From JAICXG01 sp036494545 (GTDB lineage: Bacteria; Verrucomicrobiota; Verrucomicrobiia; Chthoniobacterales; UBA10450): a stretch of DNA of 64,000 nucleotides. The stretch is taken from positions 62,001-126,000 of the forward strand of contig DASXOB010000025.1 of the NCBI GenBank assembly GCA_036494545.1, read 5' to 3'. Below the pieces are notes generated by a model. That model made no database searches. It had not been told where the DNA came from and saw nothing but the letters and a program-made list of their open reading frames with translations. The first letter of the stretch is position 1. Each line of letters opens with the position of its first letter. The position numbers and the translations under genes were made by a program. Of the stretch, positions 29,405 to 38,258 are shown piece after piece.

Positions 29405-29875
29405 AGCCCGTGCGGACTCAGAATGGCTAGAGTAGGAATCGGGAGCCTTGGCCGTTTTCCGGCTTCTTCATTTCCAAATTCCCCTTTTCCTGGCTTTCAA
29501 GATTTCTTCTTAAGGGCCCTCGCAATTTCTGGCTTCCCGGCTTCCTGCTTCAAATTGGCTGCCTGATCGCATCGGATTTGCCGAAAAAATGTTCGACATG
29601 ACGTCCTGTGTCTCCCACCAACCGGCATTCCAGCCATGATAGACGTCGAGTCCAAGATCGTAACGCAAGCGCGCCTAACGAGATGCCTGGATATCGCACT
29701 CAATGCCACTCCGCGTCGCAGCCCGGATGTTAGGCGCAACGGATGCGGCAGCAAACAGCTGGACTTTCAAACCGCGGCGCGTGCGTTCGGAAGCCCACAA
29801 ATCGTTTAAGGCGCATCAGCGTCTCTATCACGGCATGCCACCGGGATAAGTGAGGCGGCCGAAGCGGGCATTTTG
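29405..29875. other. Stretch without a supportable gene
   Basis: Only short, unconvincing frames are present. One minus-strand frame of about 50 codons (29643 down to about 29510) reads RYDLGLDVYHGWNAGWWE and could be a gene scrap, but I cannot assign it. One exact dispersed-motif copy lies at 29673-29681. The stretch looks like decayed DNA between the remnant pair and the large secreted protein gene. Confidence 0.5.
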
Positions 29876-32800
29876 TTATGGACACGAAGTCCCAAGGCAT
29901 GGGTTGCCAAAATAGGCTTCTACGAGACCTATTCCTGTTGTCTGATTTGCGCCACTTACAACCGCTGTGTAGAAGTTCTGCCCAACGGGAAGCGTAAACA
30001 AGATCGCCGATTCGAGCGGATCGGTAGGCGCGAGAGTGGTCGACGTGATCGCGGCTTTTTGCATCGGATCTGCTCCCCAGTCATCGTTCGTAGCAATCGT
30101 AGCACCTTTGCTGTCATGCAATTCCACCATCGGATTCTCTAACACGCCGCTTACACCTTTCTGGGTTAGGGAAGGACCGATCCCTCGCACCAATACCTGC
30201 ATAGGTGTCGCCCCTGCGTTGATGAACCCGCCGATCATAACGTTGTTCCCGGTTTGCACGTTACCGCGTGTCGAGATGTTAGCCAAGCGTGTTGTGCCGG
30301 ACTGATCGAGAGTGGCGGCGCCGAGTTCATAAACTTCCACCAACCCAACACCCGGTCCGTAGTTACTCCCATGCAAAATCGCAGTGTAACTTCCCTGATC
30401 GAGGATTTCCAAAATTGCGGACTCGAGGTTATTCGTTGGCGCCAGAGTAGTATGCTGGATCGCCGCCTCCTGGCTACCTCCAGCAAGATTGTCCATCCAA
30501 TTGTCGTTAGCGGCAATCAACGTGGAACTATTGTGGAGTTCAAGATAGGGATTAGCGAGTAGGCCCATTATTTTCTGGCTCGCAAGCGACGGCCCGATGC
30601 CACGCGCTACCACCTCCATTGGGTCACCCTCAATAATAAATCCACCGATAAGGACATCGTCGCCCTTGCCCACATCCAAGCGCGTCGAGATATTGATCGC
30701 CCCGTTGGGTTTCTTAAAAAGAAAGTCCTGAGTTCCACAGCCGCTTTGGTCACAGGCAAAGATTTGCGTATTAGTAGTCACGCCACCAGACTGGTTGGGC
30801 GAAGGTTGGAGCGCAGAACGCACAACCGGGGTGCCCGAGATTAGACCAGTCGTAGAATCCAAGGCCAGGCCGGCTGGCAAGGGCGTCACGTTTGTATAAA
30901 TAACCGACTGAGACGTTCCCGACGCAGGCGCCTGAAGTTGAAAACTGAAAGGCTGACCCGAAAAAAGAAAAGCAGTGTTCGCACCGATGATTACCGGCAC
31001 CGCCGGGTCGGACGTAAAAGTTAGTTCCAAGGTCGAAGTATTAGTGATACCGCCTTCCTTAGCCGAAAGCGTTACGAGGTAACTTCCATCGGCTGGCACA
31101 ATGCCGTAGATGTCGCCGGTTACGGGATCAGCCGTTAATCCGGCCGGGAGACCGGTTACGGCCAGCCGCGCGGCCGAACTGCCACCGGTTGTAATGACTT
31201 GAAAGTCGAAAAGACTCCCGGTCCTGCCCGTAGCGCTCGTAGGACTAATGACAACAGGTCCCGCTGTCGGCACTGGCTGGACAGTTAAGGCGAGCGTGGC
31301 AGCTGTGGTGCCACCCGAGTTCGTCGCGCTAAGCGTTACCTGGAAGATTCCGTCTACGGTCGGAGTCCCGATAATCGCGCGCAGTGCAGGCTCGAACGTT
31401 AAGCCATCAGGCAAATTAGTGACGTCTAGTGAAGTCGCTCCGGTTGCCTCAAACTGATAGCTGAACGGAACACCGGCCGTTGTTGTCGCTTCCAGCGGGC
31501 TTATGATAATTGGCGGCGCGCTTACCAACAGCGTAAAGCTCTGCACGGCATCGGGCGGCACACCATTGCTCGCAGTAAATGTGATTGTATACACCCCTCC
31601 CGTCCCGGCCGCTGGTATTCCGCTTAACATGCCAGTTGCAGGCGTAAACGTAACACCGGCCGGAAGCGTTTCGCTTTCGTTTAAGACCGGCGGCGGGATT
31701 CCTGTCGCCGTCACGGTAAAACTGCCATGGGTGCCGACGGTAAACGTCGTGTTGTTCGCGCTCGTGATCACAGGTGCACTCACGACACCTACCTGTATCT
31801 CTCCGCTTCCGGCAAAGACCGGGAGTGGATGAGGCGCACCGCTCGCCGCGCTTCCATAGACACCAGGCGGCTGTGCGACGCCGTCCACGATCAACCCGCC
31901 GATCATGTCCACGTTCCCACTAAAATTTAGATCAACCGTTGAACCACTAACAATACTCAGCGTAGCATCGTCCGCGATATAGTTATTCGTCGCTCCACTT
32001 TGTAACCTCAAGGTCGCACCTGACGTTGTAACACTAACATTACCCGCGCCGAGCGCGCCATCGAGCGTCCCTTGCAGAGTACCAGCGTTGATCAAGGTTC
32101 CACCGGTGTAGGTATTTGCGCCGGATAGGGTCAGCGTGCCTGTCCCCACCTTGGTCAATGAACCTCCGGTGTCGGTATTGCCGTTTCCGCCATCTGAAAT
32201 CACGCCAGAAAAGGTCGTGCTCAATTGATTGCCGCCCACGCTAAGATTCTTCGAGCCGAGAAAAAACGTTCCGCTACCCTCGATCGATCCTGCGGTTGTT
32301 CCCAGCGGATCAAGGCCTGAGATGTCAAAAAAAGCCGTTGCGTTGGCGTTGATACACGTCGCAGTGCCCCCTAAAGAACTCTGAAAGAACTCCGTTCCGC
32401 TTTGGTTCCCAGCGTTGGTCAGTGTAGCGTTTCCCGCCGAGGAACTATCCAAAAACATAGTTAAGGAGGCTGTCCCGTTATTCGCGATGATTGCATTATC
32501 GGCCGTCGAGGTGTCGTGGAGGTCAGTCTCGCCAGTGCCCGAGTCGCCCTCGTCGTTCGTAATGATTGCATTGGCGGCCGTCGAATTGTTGAAGAACTCC
32601 GTGATGCCGATGTTTACGTTGGTGATCGCGGCGTTAGCCGCGGTCGAGTTATCGAAGAAGTCGGTAATCCCTCCATCATTTTCGATGGTTGCGTTATCGG
32701 CAGTTGAACCGTCGCGGAAATCGGCGTTGCCGGCGCCACTACCATTGCTGTTGATGATCATCACATTCGCCGCAGTCGAGTTGTTCAAAAAGGTGGTCGT

Positions 32801-33238
32801 GGCGCTCTCAAACTCGTTCAGGATTGTCTGCGTTGTGCTCGAGTTATTCACGATGCCAGCGCCTACGAGAGAAAGAGAATGTGGAAAATCCGTTTCGATT
32901 AAGAAGGAACTTGCGTCTGAACTGAATGTAATGGAATCGATAGTGACGTCGGCCGAAAGGTCCACCAAAGTCTGGGAGGAGACATTGAAGGTGGCCGTGT
33001 CTCCGGGATTAACGGGAGCCGTCGGAGGAGCCCAATTGGCATCCGTATTCCAGTCAAAAGATCCGGGACTCGTTAGCCAGACGGCATCCACCGCGAGTGC
33101 CGAAGCAGCCATCGCAATGAAGAGCAGGAGGGCGCCGATAGAACTGGCAACTAACCCGCGAAGTTTTATTCCGGCCTGAGGGATGGTCTGGTTATGTTCC
33201 GTGTGGCTGTGCGGTGTTCTCATGGGCGAAGCGTTCAT
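29876..33238 (-). CDS. Large secreted protein: beta-strand repeats, putative Ig domains, paired C-terminal module
   Basis: 1120 residues. A signal segment (ALLLFIAMAASALA) is followed by a conserved start seen in the 53-64 kb family (WLTSPGSFDWNTDANWAPP). Next come about eight degenerate repeats built on STAANAIITN, then an autotransporter-associated beta-strand repeat (GTGTLTLSGANTYTGGTLIN). Then four putative Ig (He_PIG) domains ending in LPAGLTADPVTGDIYGI-type motifs. The C-terminus holds two copies of an approximately 120-residue module (IGGFI, RGIGPSL, ANDNW, LAPTNNLESAI, GVGLVEVYELG). No outer-membrane barrel domain follows. Probably a surface or secreted adhesion/scaffold protein. The start codon (ATG at 33238) is plausible; a later ATG would shorten the long n-region. 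Confidence 0.85.
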   Translation of the reverse strand: MNASPMRTPHSHTEHNQTIPQAGIKLRGLVASSIGALLLFIAMAASALAVDAVWLTSPGSFDWNTDANWAPPTAPVNPGDTATFNVSSQTLVDLSADVTIDSITFSSDASSFLIETDFPHSLSLVGAGIVNNSSTTQTILNEFESATTTFLNNSTAANVMIINSNGSGAGNADFRDGSTADNATIENDGGITDFFDNSTAANAAITNVNIGITEFFNNSTAANAIITNDEGDSGTGETDLHDTSTADNAIIANNGTASLTMFLDSSSAGNATLTNAGNQSGTEFFQSSLGGTATCINANATAFFDISGLDPLGTTAGSIEGSGTFFLGSKNLSVGGNQLSTTFSGVISDGGNGNTDTGGSLTKVGTGTLTLSGANTYTGGTLINAGTLQGTLDGALGAGNVSVTTSGATLRLQSGATNNYIADDATLSIVSGSTVDLNFSGNVDMIGGLIVDGVAQPPGVYGSAASGAPHPLPVFAGSGEIQVGVVSAPVITSANNTTFTVGTHGSFTVTATGIPPPVLNESETLPAGVTFTPATGMLSGIPAAGTGGVYTITFTASNGVPPDAVQSFTLLVSAPPIIISPLEATTTAGVPFSYQFEATGATSLDVTNLPDGLTFEPALRAIIGTPTVDGIFQVTLSATNSGGTTAATLALTVQPVPTAGPVVISPTSATGRTGSLFDFQVITTGGSSAARLAVTGLPAGLTADPVTGDIYGIVPADGSYLVTLSAKEGGITNTSTLELTFTSDPAVPVIIGANTAFLFSGQPFSFQLQAPASGTSQSVIYTNVTPLPAGLALDSTTGLISGTPVVRSALQPSPNQSGGVTTNTQIFACDQSGCGTQDFLFKKPNGAINISTRLDVGKGDDVLIGGFIIEGDPMEVVARGIGPSLASQKIMGLLANPYLELHNSSTLIAANDNWMDNLAGGSQEAAIQHTTLAPTNNLESAILEILDQGSYTAILHGSNYGPGVGLVEVYELGAATLDQSGTTRLANISTRGNVQTGNNVMIGGFINAGATPMQVLVRGIGPSLTQKGVSGVLENPMVELHDSKGATIATNDDWGADPMQKAAITSTTLAPTDPLESAILFTLPVGQNFYTAVVSGANQTTGIGLVEAYFGNPCLGTSCP

Positions 33239-33474
33239 GGGATGCTGAGTTTGCGGACCTATTTCGGGTGAGATTGAGCATGCCGGATTGCATCAGAAAT
33301 GTGCCTCCTCTCCGAGCTGAATACCTTCTCACATTGCCATGAAGCGTGAAGATTCCTCCCTGGAGTCGTCAAGACATATTTCAGCTTATCTTTCCAGTGC
33401 ACGCTGCCTTCCCGACAGCGCGCCATAAGTTTTTTGCCGGCTGCCTTTGCTGAGATAGACTACTTCGGCCGTAT

Positions 33475-35751
33475 TTGAATGTGCATAATACATTATTATT
33501 AATCGTCGCCACAACCGTCGTGCCCGCCTTCTCCCATCTCGTCAGTGCCGATCAAGCTGGTGAGACGAGAATTACGATCGCAGGGCAAATTGCGGGTCCC
33601 ACTCCCTTCATATGCCAATTAACATTGGCAGCCAGCGACACCAGTGTTCTCAACAGCATACAATTCACGATTGTGCCAAAGGGAGCGTCTGTCACCCGAC
33701 CGCTCTCGGCAACATACTCTACAAGCTACCTTGAAAGCCGGGGCTTCCTGGACTCACACAGTGGACAAATCAACCTGCCCATATTCGGTCTCTACGCGAA
33801 TTATGCTAACGCGGTCGAGCTGTCCTATTTCTTTGATGACGGCTCATCCTTAAAGGACAGCACGGTGGTAAGTACGGCGGACTTTATCGACCCGTGCGGC
33901 TACACAAAGCCTATAGTCCTACAAGCACGAACGGCGAGCACCGATCTGAGCTATGATTATGTTTTGCTGAAAGGTGCGTGCAGCGCCTTCTCGCCCGCTA
34001 TTATTGATTCCGACGGGGCGCTGCGCTGGGTTGGCACGGCTGGAATCGCAAGCTATGTTTCCACGTTCTTTGATAGCGCACTCTATTTAGCCGAAGGCAC
34101 TAAGCTGTATCGAATCGAACTTGATGGCACTACCAGCTTGCTTTCTGACTATATCAATATCGGCGTCGTCCAATTCCACCACAATATCGACTACGGCAAG
34201 GTTGGATTGGTTTTGGATGCAGACACCGTGCCCTACTTGGAATCTTTGAATATGGAAGTTGACGGTTCCGGCACGGTATTGAAGACTTGGAACCTGGCTG
34301 ACATTATTAGTGCTGCCATGATTGCCGGGGGAGACGACCCGAGCCAGTTTGTGAGCCAGCGACCTGATGACTGGTTTCATAACAACGCGGTTACCTACCG
34401 CAAATCCGATGACTCCGTGCTAATTTCAAGCCGCGAGAATTTCGTGATCTGCCTCGACTACGAAACCAATGCCATCAAGTGGATTCTTGGAGATCCAACG
34501 AAAAAGTGGTATCAATTTGCTTCCCTAAGGCGGTACGCGATCGCGCTTGCTCCTAACAGTCTCCCGCCAATTGGCCAGCACTCTGTGTCAATCACCCAAG
34601 ATGATAATCTTTTGTTAATGGATAACGGATTTAACAGTTTGTTTCAAGACCCGGCCGGGAACAGTCGCGACTACGCCAGTCCCCGCAAATACCTTCTGGA
34701 CCTCGAAAGTAATGTGGCCACGGAAATCTGGAACTATCCGAGGGATCAAAGTTTCTACAGCCCGTTCTGCAGCAGTGTTTATGAAGATGCCCCCCTGAAC
34801 TATGTCGTCGATTACGCCAACATCGGCGGCAACGCCGGGGATCAATTTGCTGAAATTTTAGGTTTGAGTGCGACCGGTGAAAAAGTTTTCGACTACATGT
34901 ATCCAACAGATGGCTGCGAAACGGCTTATAACTCCACCCCCCTTCACCTGGAGCAGTTGGTATTTTCCACGACAGCTCAGGCGGTAAATATGTCTGCACG
35001 CGGAATGGTGTCGGGCGGCGAAAACACTATCATCGGCGGTTTTATCGTCACCGGGTTCGACTCCAAAGACGTCCTCCTGCGCGCAATAGGTCCTTCGCTA
35101 AGCAGCTCGGGTATTTCGGGCGCACTCCAAAATCCTGTTTTAACCCTGTACAATTCTACCGGCGTCGCCATCGCTACGAACAACGATTGGCAGGCGGACG
35201 CCGCAGCCGCAGAGATTCAGGCTCTCGGTCTTGCGCCTGCCAATCCGGTTGAATCAACGACCTTGCAGAGATTAGCACCAGGCGCCTATACTGTAACTAT
35301 AAGCGGCAAGGACTCGGCCTCTGGAATCGGGCTCCTTGAGATTTATGATCTTTCGCGAAACTCAAACTCTACGATGGCCAATATTAGCACACGTGATCTC
35401 GTGGGCGGACAGGAGAAAGCGCTAATAACCGGCTTCATCATTGGAGACAGTGCCGAGTCAACTGTCGTTATCCGCGCCACAGGGCCGTCGCTGACTAGCT
35501 CCGGTGTGAAGGACGCGTTAAGCGATCCCATGTTCAGTGTGTACGATACCAGTGGTGCGGTGGTCGCCGGCAACGATAACTGGCAGGACGACCCAGATGC
35601 GAGCTTAATTGAAAGGGTAGGCCTGGCGCCGGCGAATGCGGCAGAATCGGCGACTACTGCACATCTGCTCCCTGGGGCTTACACTGTAATTGCGAGCGGC
35701 GTTAACGACCGGACCGGCATCGGTTTAGTGGAAGTCTACTTTTTGCCGTAA
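33475..35751 (+). CDS. Secreted arylsulfotransferase-like protein with paired C-terminal module
   Basis: 758 residues, exported (signal LLLIVATTVVPAFSHLVSA). Start is TTG 33475 or GTG 33481. Residues from about 140 to 500 resemble arylsulfate sulfotransferases (ASST): HH at 235-236, DDWFHNN with H302, SSRENFVICLD with R320 and GQHSVSI with H369. These match the order of the active-site His/His/Arg/His residues known for E. coli ASST. Such enzymes move sulfate between phenols in the periplasm by way of a sulfo-histidine. Two copies of the same C-terminal module as in the divergent gene follow (IGGFI, RAIGPSL, NNDWQAD, GIGLLEIYDL). Numbering is from 33475. The substrate is unknown. Confidence 0.78.
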   Translation: MNVHNTLLLIVATTVVPAFSHLVSADQAGETRITIAGQIAGPTPFICQLTLAASDTSVLNSIQFTIVPKGASVTRPLSATYSTSYLESRGFLDSHSGQINLPIFGLYANYANAVELSYFFDDGSSLKDSTVVSTADFIDPCGYTKPIVLQARTASTDLSYDYVLLKGACSAFSPAIIDSDGALRWVGTAGIASYVSTFFDSALYLAEGTKLYRIELDGTTSLLSDYINIGVVQFHHNIDYGKVGLVLDADTVPYLESLNMEVDGSGTVLKTWNLADIISAAMIAGGDDPSQFVSQRPDDWFHNNAVTYRKSDDSVLISSRENFVICLDYETNAIKWILGDPTKKWYQFASLRRYAIALAPNSLPPIGQHSVSITQDDNLLLMDNGFNSLFQDPAGNSRDYASPRKYLLDLESNVATEIWNYPRDQSFYSPFCSSVYEDAPLNYVVDYANIGGNAGDQFAEILGLSATGEKVFDYMYPTDGCETAYNSTPLHLEQLVFSTTAQAVNMSARGMVSGGENTIIGGFIVTGFDSKDVLLRAIGPSLSSSGISGALQNPVLTLYNSTGVAIATNNDWQADAAAAEIQALGLAPANPVESTTLQRLAPGAYTVTISGKDSASGIGLLEIYDLSRNSNSTMANISTRDLVGGQEKALITGFIIGDSAESTVVIRATGPSLTSSGVKDALSDPMFSVYDTSGAVVAGNDNWQDDPDASLIERVGLAPANAAESATTAHLLPGAYTVIASGVNDRTGIGLVEVYFLP

Positions 35752-36003
35752 GACTTGGCGTATACGGCTTGCGGCTTGAGAGATTTCTCGCTGAAAATGC
35801 CTCACGTGGATTAATCATTTTTCTGCCACAATCTTTTATGGGAAAAGCGATCTGGCTATTATTTCCTGCGAACGCGACCTGAAAGATGCAAAGGACAATG
35901 CGGTCACGCGATCAGCGTCTAGATGTTCCTGGTCGCGCTGAACAAAGATCCTGGTAGGGAAAGGTAATGACGGCATCGATTCACAAGCGCTAGCTGAGAA
36001 TTT

Positions 36004-36021
36004 GACGTGCAGCAGCACGTC
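36004..36021. other. Short perfect hairpin before the first cassette gene
   Basis: GACGTGC (36004-36010), loop AGCA, GCACGTC (36015-36021), 21 bases before the ATG at 36043. It could hide or shape the ribosome site; no terminator T-run. Confidence 0.4.
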
Positions 36022-36042
36022 CCTCCGAGCTATGTTATTGCC

Positions 36043-36561
36043 ATGAGCACCGACCTTGCCCAGCTGGCGAACGACCGTTACGAAATCGCCGATGCCCTTC
36101 ACCGCTACGCCTTCGGTTTCGATCACAACGACGCCGAGTCTCTCACTTCCGCGCTGACCGAGGATTGCATTTTGGATTTCCGGCCCGCCGACAAAAAACT
36201 TCATCTCAATTTTCCGCTGATCACCGGCCGTCAGGCCATCCTCGATTCCATCCTTCCGCTTATCGGCCCGCTCGATACGAGCCATACCGCCAGCAATCTC
36301 CAGATCGAGATCAACGCCGATTCCGCGACGCTCTCCGCCAATATCATGTCGCAACATTTCATGCCGCGCCAGGGTTCGCGACCCGGGGCCGAGAACGCGC
36401 TCCTCATGAACCGCTACGATTGCGAGCTGGCCCGGGACGGCCAGAAATGGCGCTTCAAACGCGTCACGATCGACAACGCCTGGTCCCAGGGCAACCCCGA
36501 GATCCTTAACGCCCTCGCCACTTACCGAGTCCTCAGCTCAAAACCGAAATCGCCGAAGTAA
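36043..36561 (+). CDS. SnoaL-like / NTF2-fold protein
   Basis: 172 residues, no export signal. The opening YEIADALHRYAFGFDHNDAE and the following LTSALTEDCILDF are typical of SnoaL-like polyketide-cyclase/limonene-epoxide-hydrolase folds, and the C-terminal DCELARDGQKWRFKRVTIDN closes the cone. Such proteins are small-molecule isomerases, hydrolases or dehydratases, often of unknown substrate. I chose ATG 36043 (MSTDLAQL); the frame is open 12 codons further up. It is the first gene of the cassette-like array. Confidence 0.8.
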   Translation: MSTDLAQLANDRYEIADALHRYAFGFDHNDAESLTSALTEDCILDFRPADKKLHLNFPLITGRQAILDSILPLIGPLDTSHTASNLQIEINADSATLSANIMSQHFMPRQGSRPGAENALLMNRYDCELARDGQKWRFKRVTIDNAWSQGNPEILNALATYRVLSSKPKSPK

Positions 36562-36570
36562 CTTCGCCTG

Positions 36571-36667
36571 CCAACCTCTGCCGTCGTCCACTTAAGTTTC
36601 CCATGACTTATACCTCCTATTTCGCCGCCACGCGCGCCCGCGCTAGCTCATCCTGGTCTCGTTAGGC
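36571..36667 (+). repeat. attC-like cassette end 1
   Basis: The right end is GCTCATCCTGGTCTC followed by GTTAGGC (36661-36667), matching the GTTRRRY box of integron attC sites. GC-rich self-complementary DNA (GCGCG/CGCGC) precedes it. The left box is unclear here (CTGCCAAC at 36568-36575). Confidence 0.5.
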
Positions 36668-36676
36668 CTCACATGT

Positions 36677-37162
36677 ATGCATCTGTATGAAGCACATTTG
36701 CCGGTCGCCGACACCGGGGTTGCTCAGGCATTCTACACCGACGTGGTGGGTATGCAGTTCGCATGTCGTGACCCGTGCCGTGACATCGTTTTTCTTTGGG
36801 CCGGCGACGATAGACGATCGATGGTGGGGCTCTGGGGCCCTATGACTACCTACGGCGGCAGGTTTCACGAATCGCATTTAGCTTTTCGCGTGTCTTTGGC
36901 GGAGCTTCTCGCTGCCGGCCAAAGATTGCATAGGAGCGGCGTGATGTCTCAAGACTTCGGCGGTACACAGACGGACGAGCCGTCAGTCATCGGCTGGATG
37001 CCATCGGCCCAGCTCTACTTCCGTGACCCGGATGGACACCTGGTGGAGTTCATTGCTTTGCTGGATGACACGCCCGATCCGAGCTTTATTGGGTCACTAT
37101 CTCAGTGGCGCAAAAAAACGAACCAGACGATCGAACCAACCGCCGGTCATTCCACTGCCTAG
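36677..37162 (+). CDS. VOC (glyoxalase/dioxygenase-fold) protein
   Basis: 161 residues. Two half-domains of the vicinal oxygen chelate fold are visible: LPVADTGVAQAFYTDVVGM at the start and AQLYFRDPDGHLVEFIALL at the end. Histidine (HLPVAD, HLAFRV) and glutamate (VEFIA) ligands are placed to hold a metal. Family members include fosfomycin-resistance enzymes, glyoxalase I and extradiol dioxygenases; the substrate cannot be told. The last 15 codons (KTNQTIEPTAGHSTA) fall within the cassette end and are probably a read-through tail. The ATG is 10 bases after the attC-like box of the preceding cassette. Confidence 0.82.
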   Translation: MHLYEAHLPVADTGVAQAFYTDVVGMQFACRDPCRDIVFLWAGDDRRSMVGLWGPMTTYGGRFHESHLAFRVSLAELLAAGQRLHRSGVMSQDFGGTQTDEPSVIGWMPSAQLYFRDPDGHLVEFIALLDDTPDPSFIGSLSQWRKKTNQTIEPTAGHSTA

Positions 37163-37240
37163 CTTTCACATGACTTCATTATTCACATTGCCATTCGTGC
37201 TCGCTCCAAGCAGTCGTGGCACATCCTTGTCTCGTTAGAC
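37113..37240 (+). repeat. attC-like cassette end 2
   Basis: Right end GGCACATCCTTGTCTC then GTTAGAC (37234-37240). Left end is an AAC-GAACCAGACG stretch (37117 on) that mirrors the right end in part. About 128 bp in all, overlapping the 3' end of the VOC gene. Confidence 0.55.
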
Positions 37241-37264
37241 CTCAACAGTGTTGGAGAAATAACT

Positions 37265-37609
37265 ATGAATATCTCTTTGGTCGGTCTCACATTGCATGTC
37301 GCGGATGTCGACCGCTCGCTCGCCTTCTACAGACGACTACCCGACAGCTCGATCCTCTTCCATATGCCGGGAACATTTGCGCTGCTGAAAGTGGGCAGCG
37401 GACGCCTTGGGCTACTTCAAGATCAGAAGCGGCCCTTTCACGTCGAGATTGATTGTCAGGATCTGGATGCAACGTGCGCTTTACTCAAAGAGTCAGGATT
37501 TCAGATGGAGGGCCCAACAACACGAGCATGGGGCGAAAGAGATGCGCTCGTGGTTGACCCTGATGGCAATCTTGTTGAGTTTGGCCAGGCACGTGGACCG
37601 GAAGTGTGA
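37265..37609 (+). CDS. VOC family protein
   Basis: 114 residues, a compact glyoxalase-fold protein: LTLHVADVDRSLAFYRRLPD, then FHVEIDCQDLDATCALLKE and a closing VVDPDGNLVEFGQ. A metal-binding His in LHVAD, His in HVEID and Glu in VEFG are visible. GGAG lies about 9 bases before the ATG. It is not closely similar to the VOC gene before it (order of ligands and size differ), so this is not a simple duplication. The substrate is unknown. Confidence 0.85.
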   Translation: MNISLVGLTLHVADVDRSLAFYRRLPDSSILFHMPGTFALLKVGSGRLGLLQDQKRPFHVEIDCQDLDATCALLKESGFQMEGPTTRAWGERDALVVDPDGNLVEFGQARGPEV

Positions 37610-37619
37610 GCTTCGCGAT

Positions 37620-37734
37620 GCCTGACCAATCGAAGAAGCCGACGCGAGAGGATGTTGTCACTTGCCATTAGAGCATTTTATATCCGATTGATGCTGGCCC
37701 TCGGCAGGCGTAGCTGATCTTGTTATCGTTAGGG
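37620..37734 (+). repeat. attC-like cassette end 3
   Basis: Left box GCCTGAC (37620-37626) then CAATCGAAG; right end AGCTGATCTTGTTATC then GTTAGGG (37728-37734). The last base departs from GTTRRRY. About 115 bp. Confidence 0.55.
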
Positions 37735-37744
37735 GCGGCGCCCG

Positions 37745-38110
37745 ATGATCCAAAGCACTACTGGCTTGATTCACACCATTGCGGCCATATGCGCTTTGTT
37801 GGCCGGCATCGTGATCTTTACTCGCCCGAAGGCCACCCTTTTCCATCGAACGCTGGGTTATGTCTATTCCCTATCCATGACGGCAATGTTTGTTACGGCC
37901 TTCACGAATCGGGTTTTCCACCGGAAAAGGGTTCACGTTTTGATGGCGCACAGTTCCGAAGATATCAGAAATCACGCTTTCTGGATTTCGTCACCGAGAT
38001 TTCGTTTTCCGAGGACGTTCGTCCTCATCCACTTTACCATTATGGCATCTACTGCCTTAACGACTTGGTCGATGTCGTTTCATCGGCCCCGCCTGGGATC
38101 AGCTACATAG
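37745..38110 (+). CDS. DUF2306-like membrane protein, C-terminal half doubtful
   Basis: 121 residues. The first 60 resemble DUF2306 proteins: a helix (LIHTIAAICALLAGIVIFTR) then KATLFHRTLGYVYSLSMTAM with the conserved HRxLGYVY. The second half (VFHRKRVHVLMAHSSEDIRN onward) is polar and does not look like the further helices the family has. A parallel frame (37720-38127) is also open. A frameshift or a truncated family member is possible. It lies 10 bases after the preceding attC-like box. Confidence 0.6.
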   Translation: MIQSTTGLIHTIAAICALLAGIVIFTRPKATLFHRTLGYVYSLSMTAMFVTAFTNRVFHRKRVHVLMAHSSEDIRNHAFWISSPRFRFPRTFVLIHFTIMASTALTTWSMSFHRPRLGSAT

Positions 38111-38134
38111 GCAGGACCAGTAGATGAGGGCAGA

Positions 38135-38255
38135 GCCGAACCATACGATGCTGCCAGCCGCTGGCCGATTTGACTATGAGCTTGTTTGCGGTTGAACCCT
38201 TCGCCTGCAGCCCGTCGCGCTTTCGCAGGCGTGGCTCATCCTGGTCTTGTTAAGT
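38135..38255 (+). repeat. attC-like cassette end 4
   Basis: Left box GCCGAAC (38135-38141) then CATACGATGCTGCC; a CGCCTGC/GCAGGCG stem inside; right end GGCTCATCCTGGTCTT then GTTAAGT (38249-38255). About 121 bp. The next gene starts at once (GTG 38259). Confidence 0.6.
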
Positions 38256-38258
38256 CCT

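Noticed and set aside
29497..29754. Minus-strand 85-codon frame
   Set aside because: Composition is erratic (many Arg/Ser/Cys), there is no ribosome site, and a motif copy and another short frame overlap it. I treat the stretch as non-coding or decayed.
32415..33179. Plus-strand frame of 254 codons inside the large secreted protein gene
   Set aside because: It mirrors the repeat structure of the minus-strand gene (Val/Ala/Glu periodicity), as expected of an antisense shadow.
35836..36357. Minus-strand frame of 173 codons opposite the SnoaL-like gene
   Set aside because: It is the antisense of a well-supported plus-strand gene and its sequence has no fold-like pattern.
36677..37609. Two VOC genes as a tandem duplication
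   Set aside because: They differ in length, motif order and flanking elements, so they look like separate cassettes.
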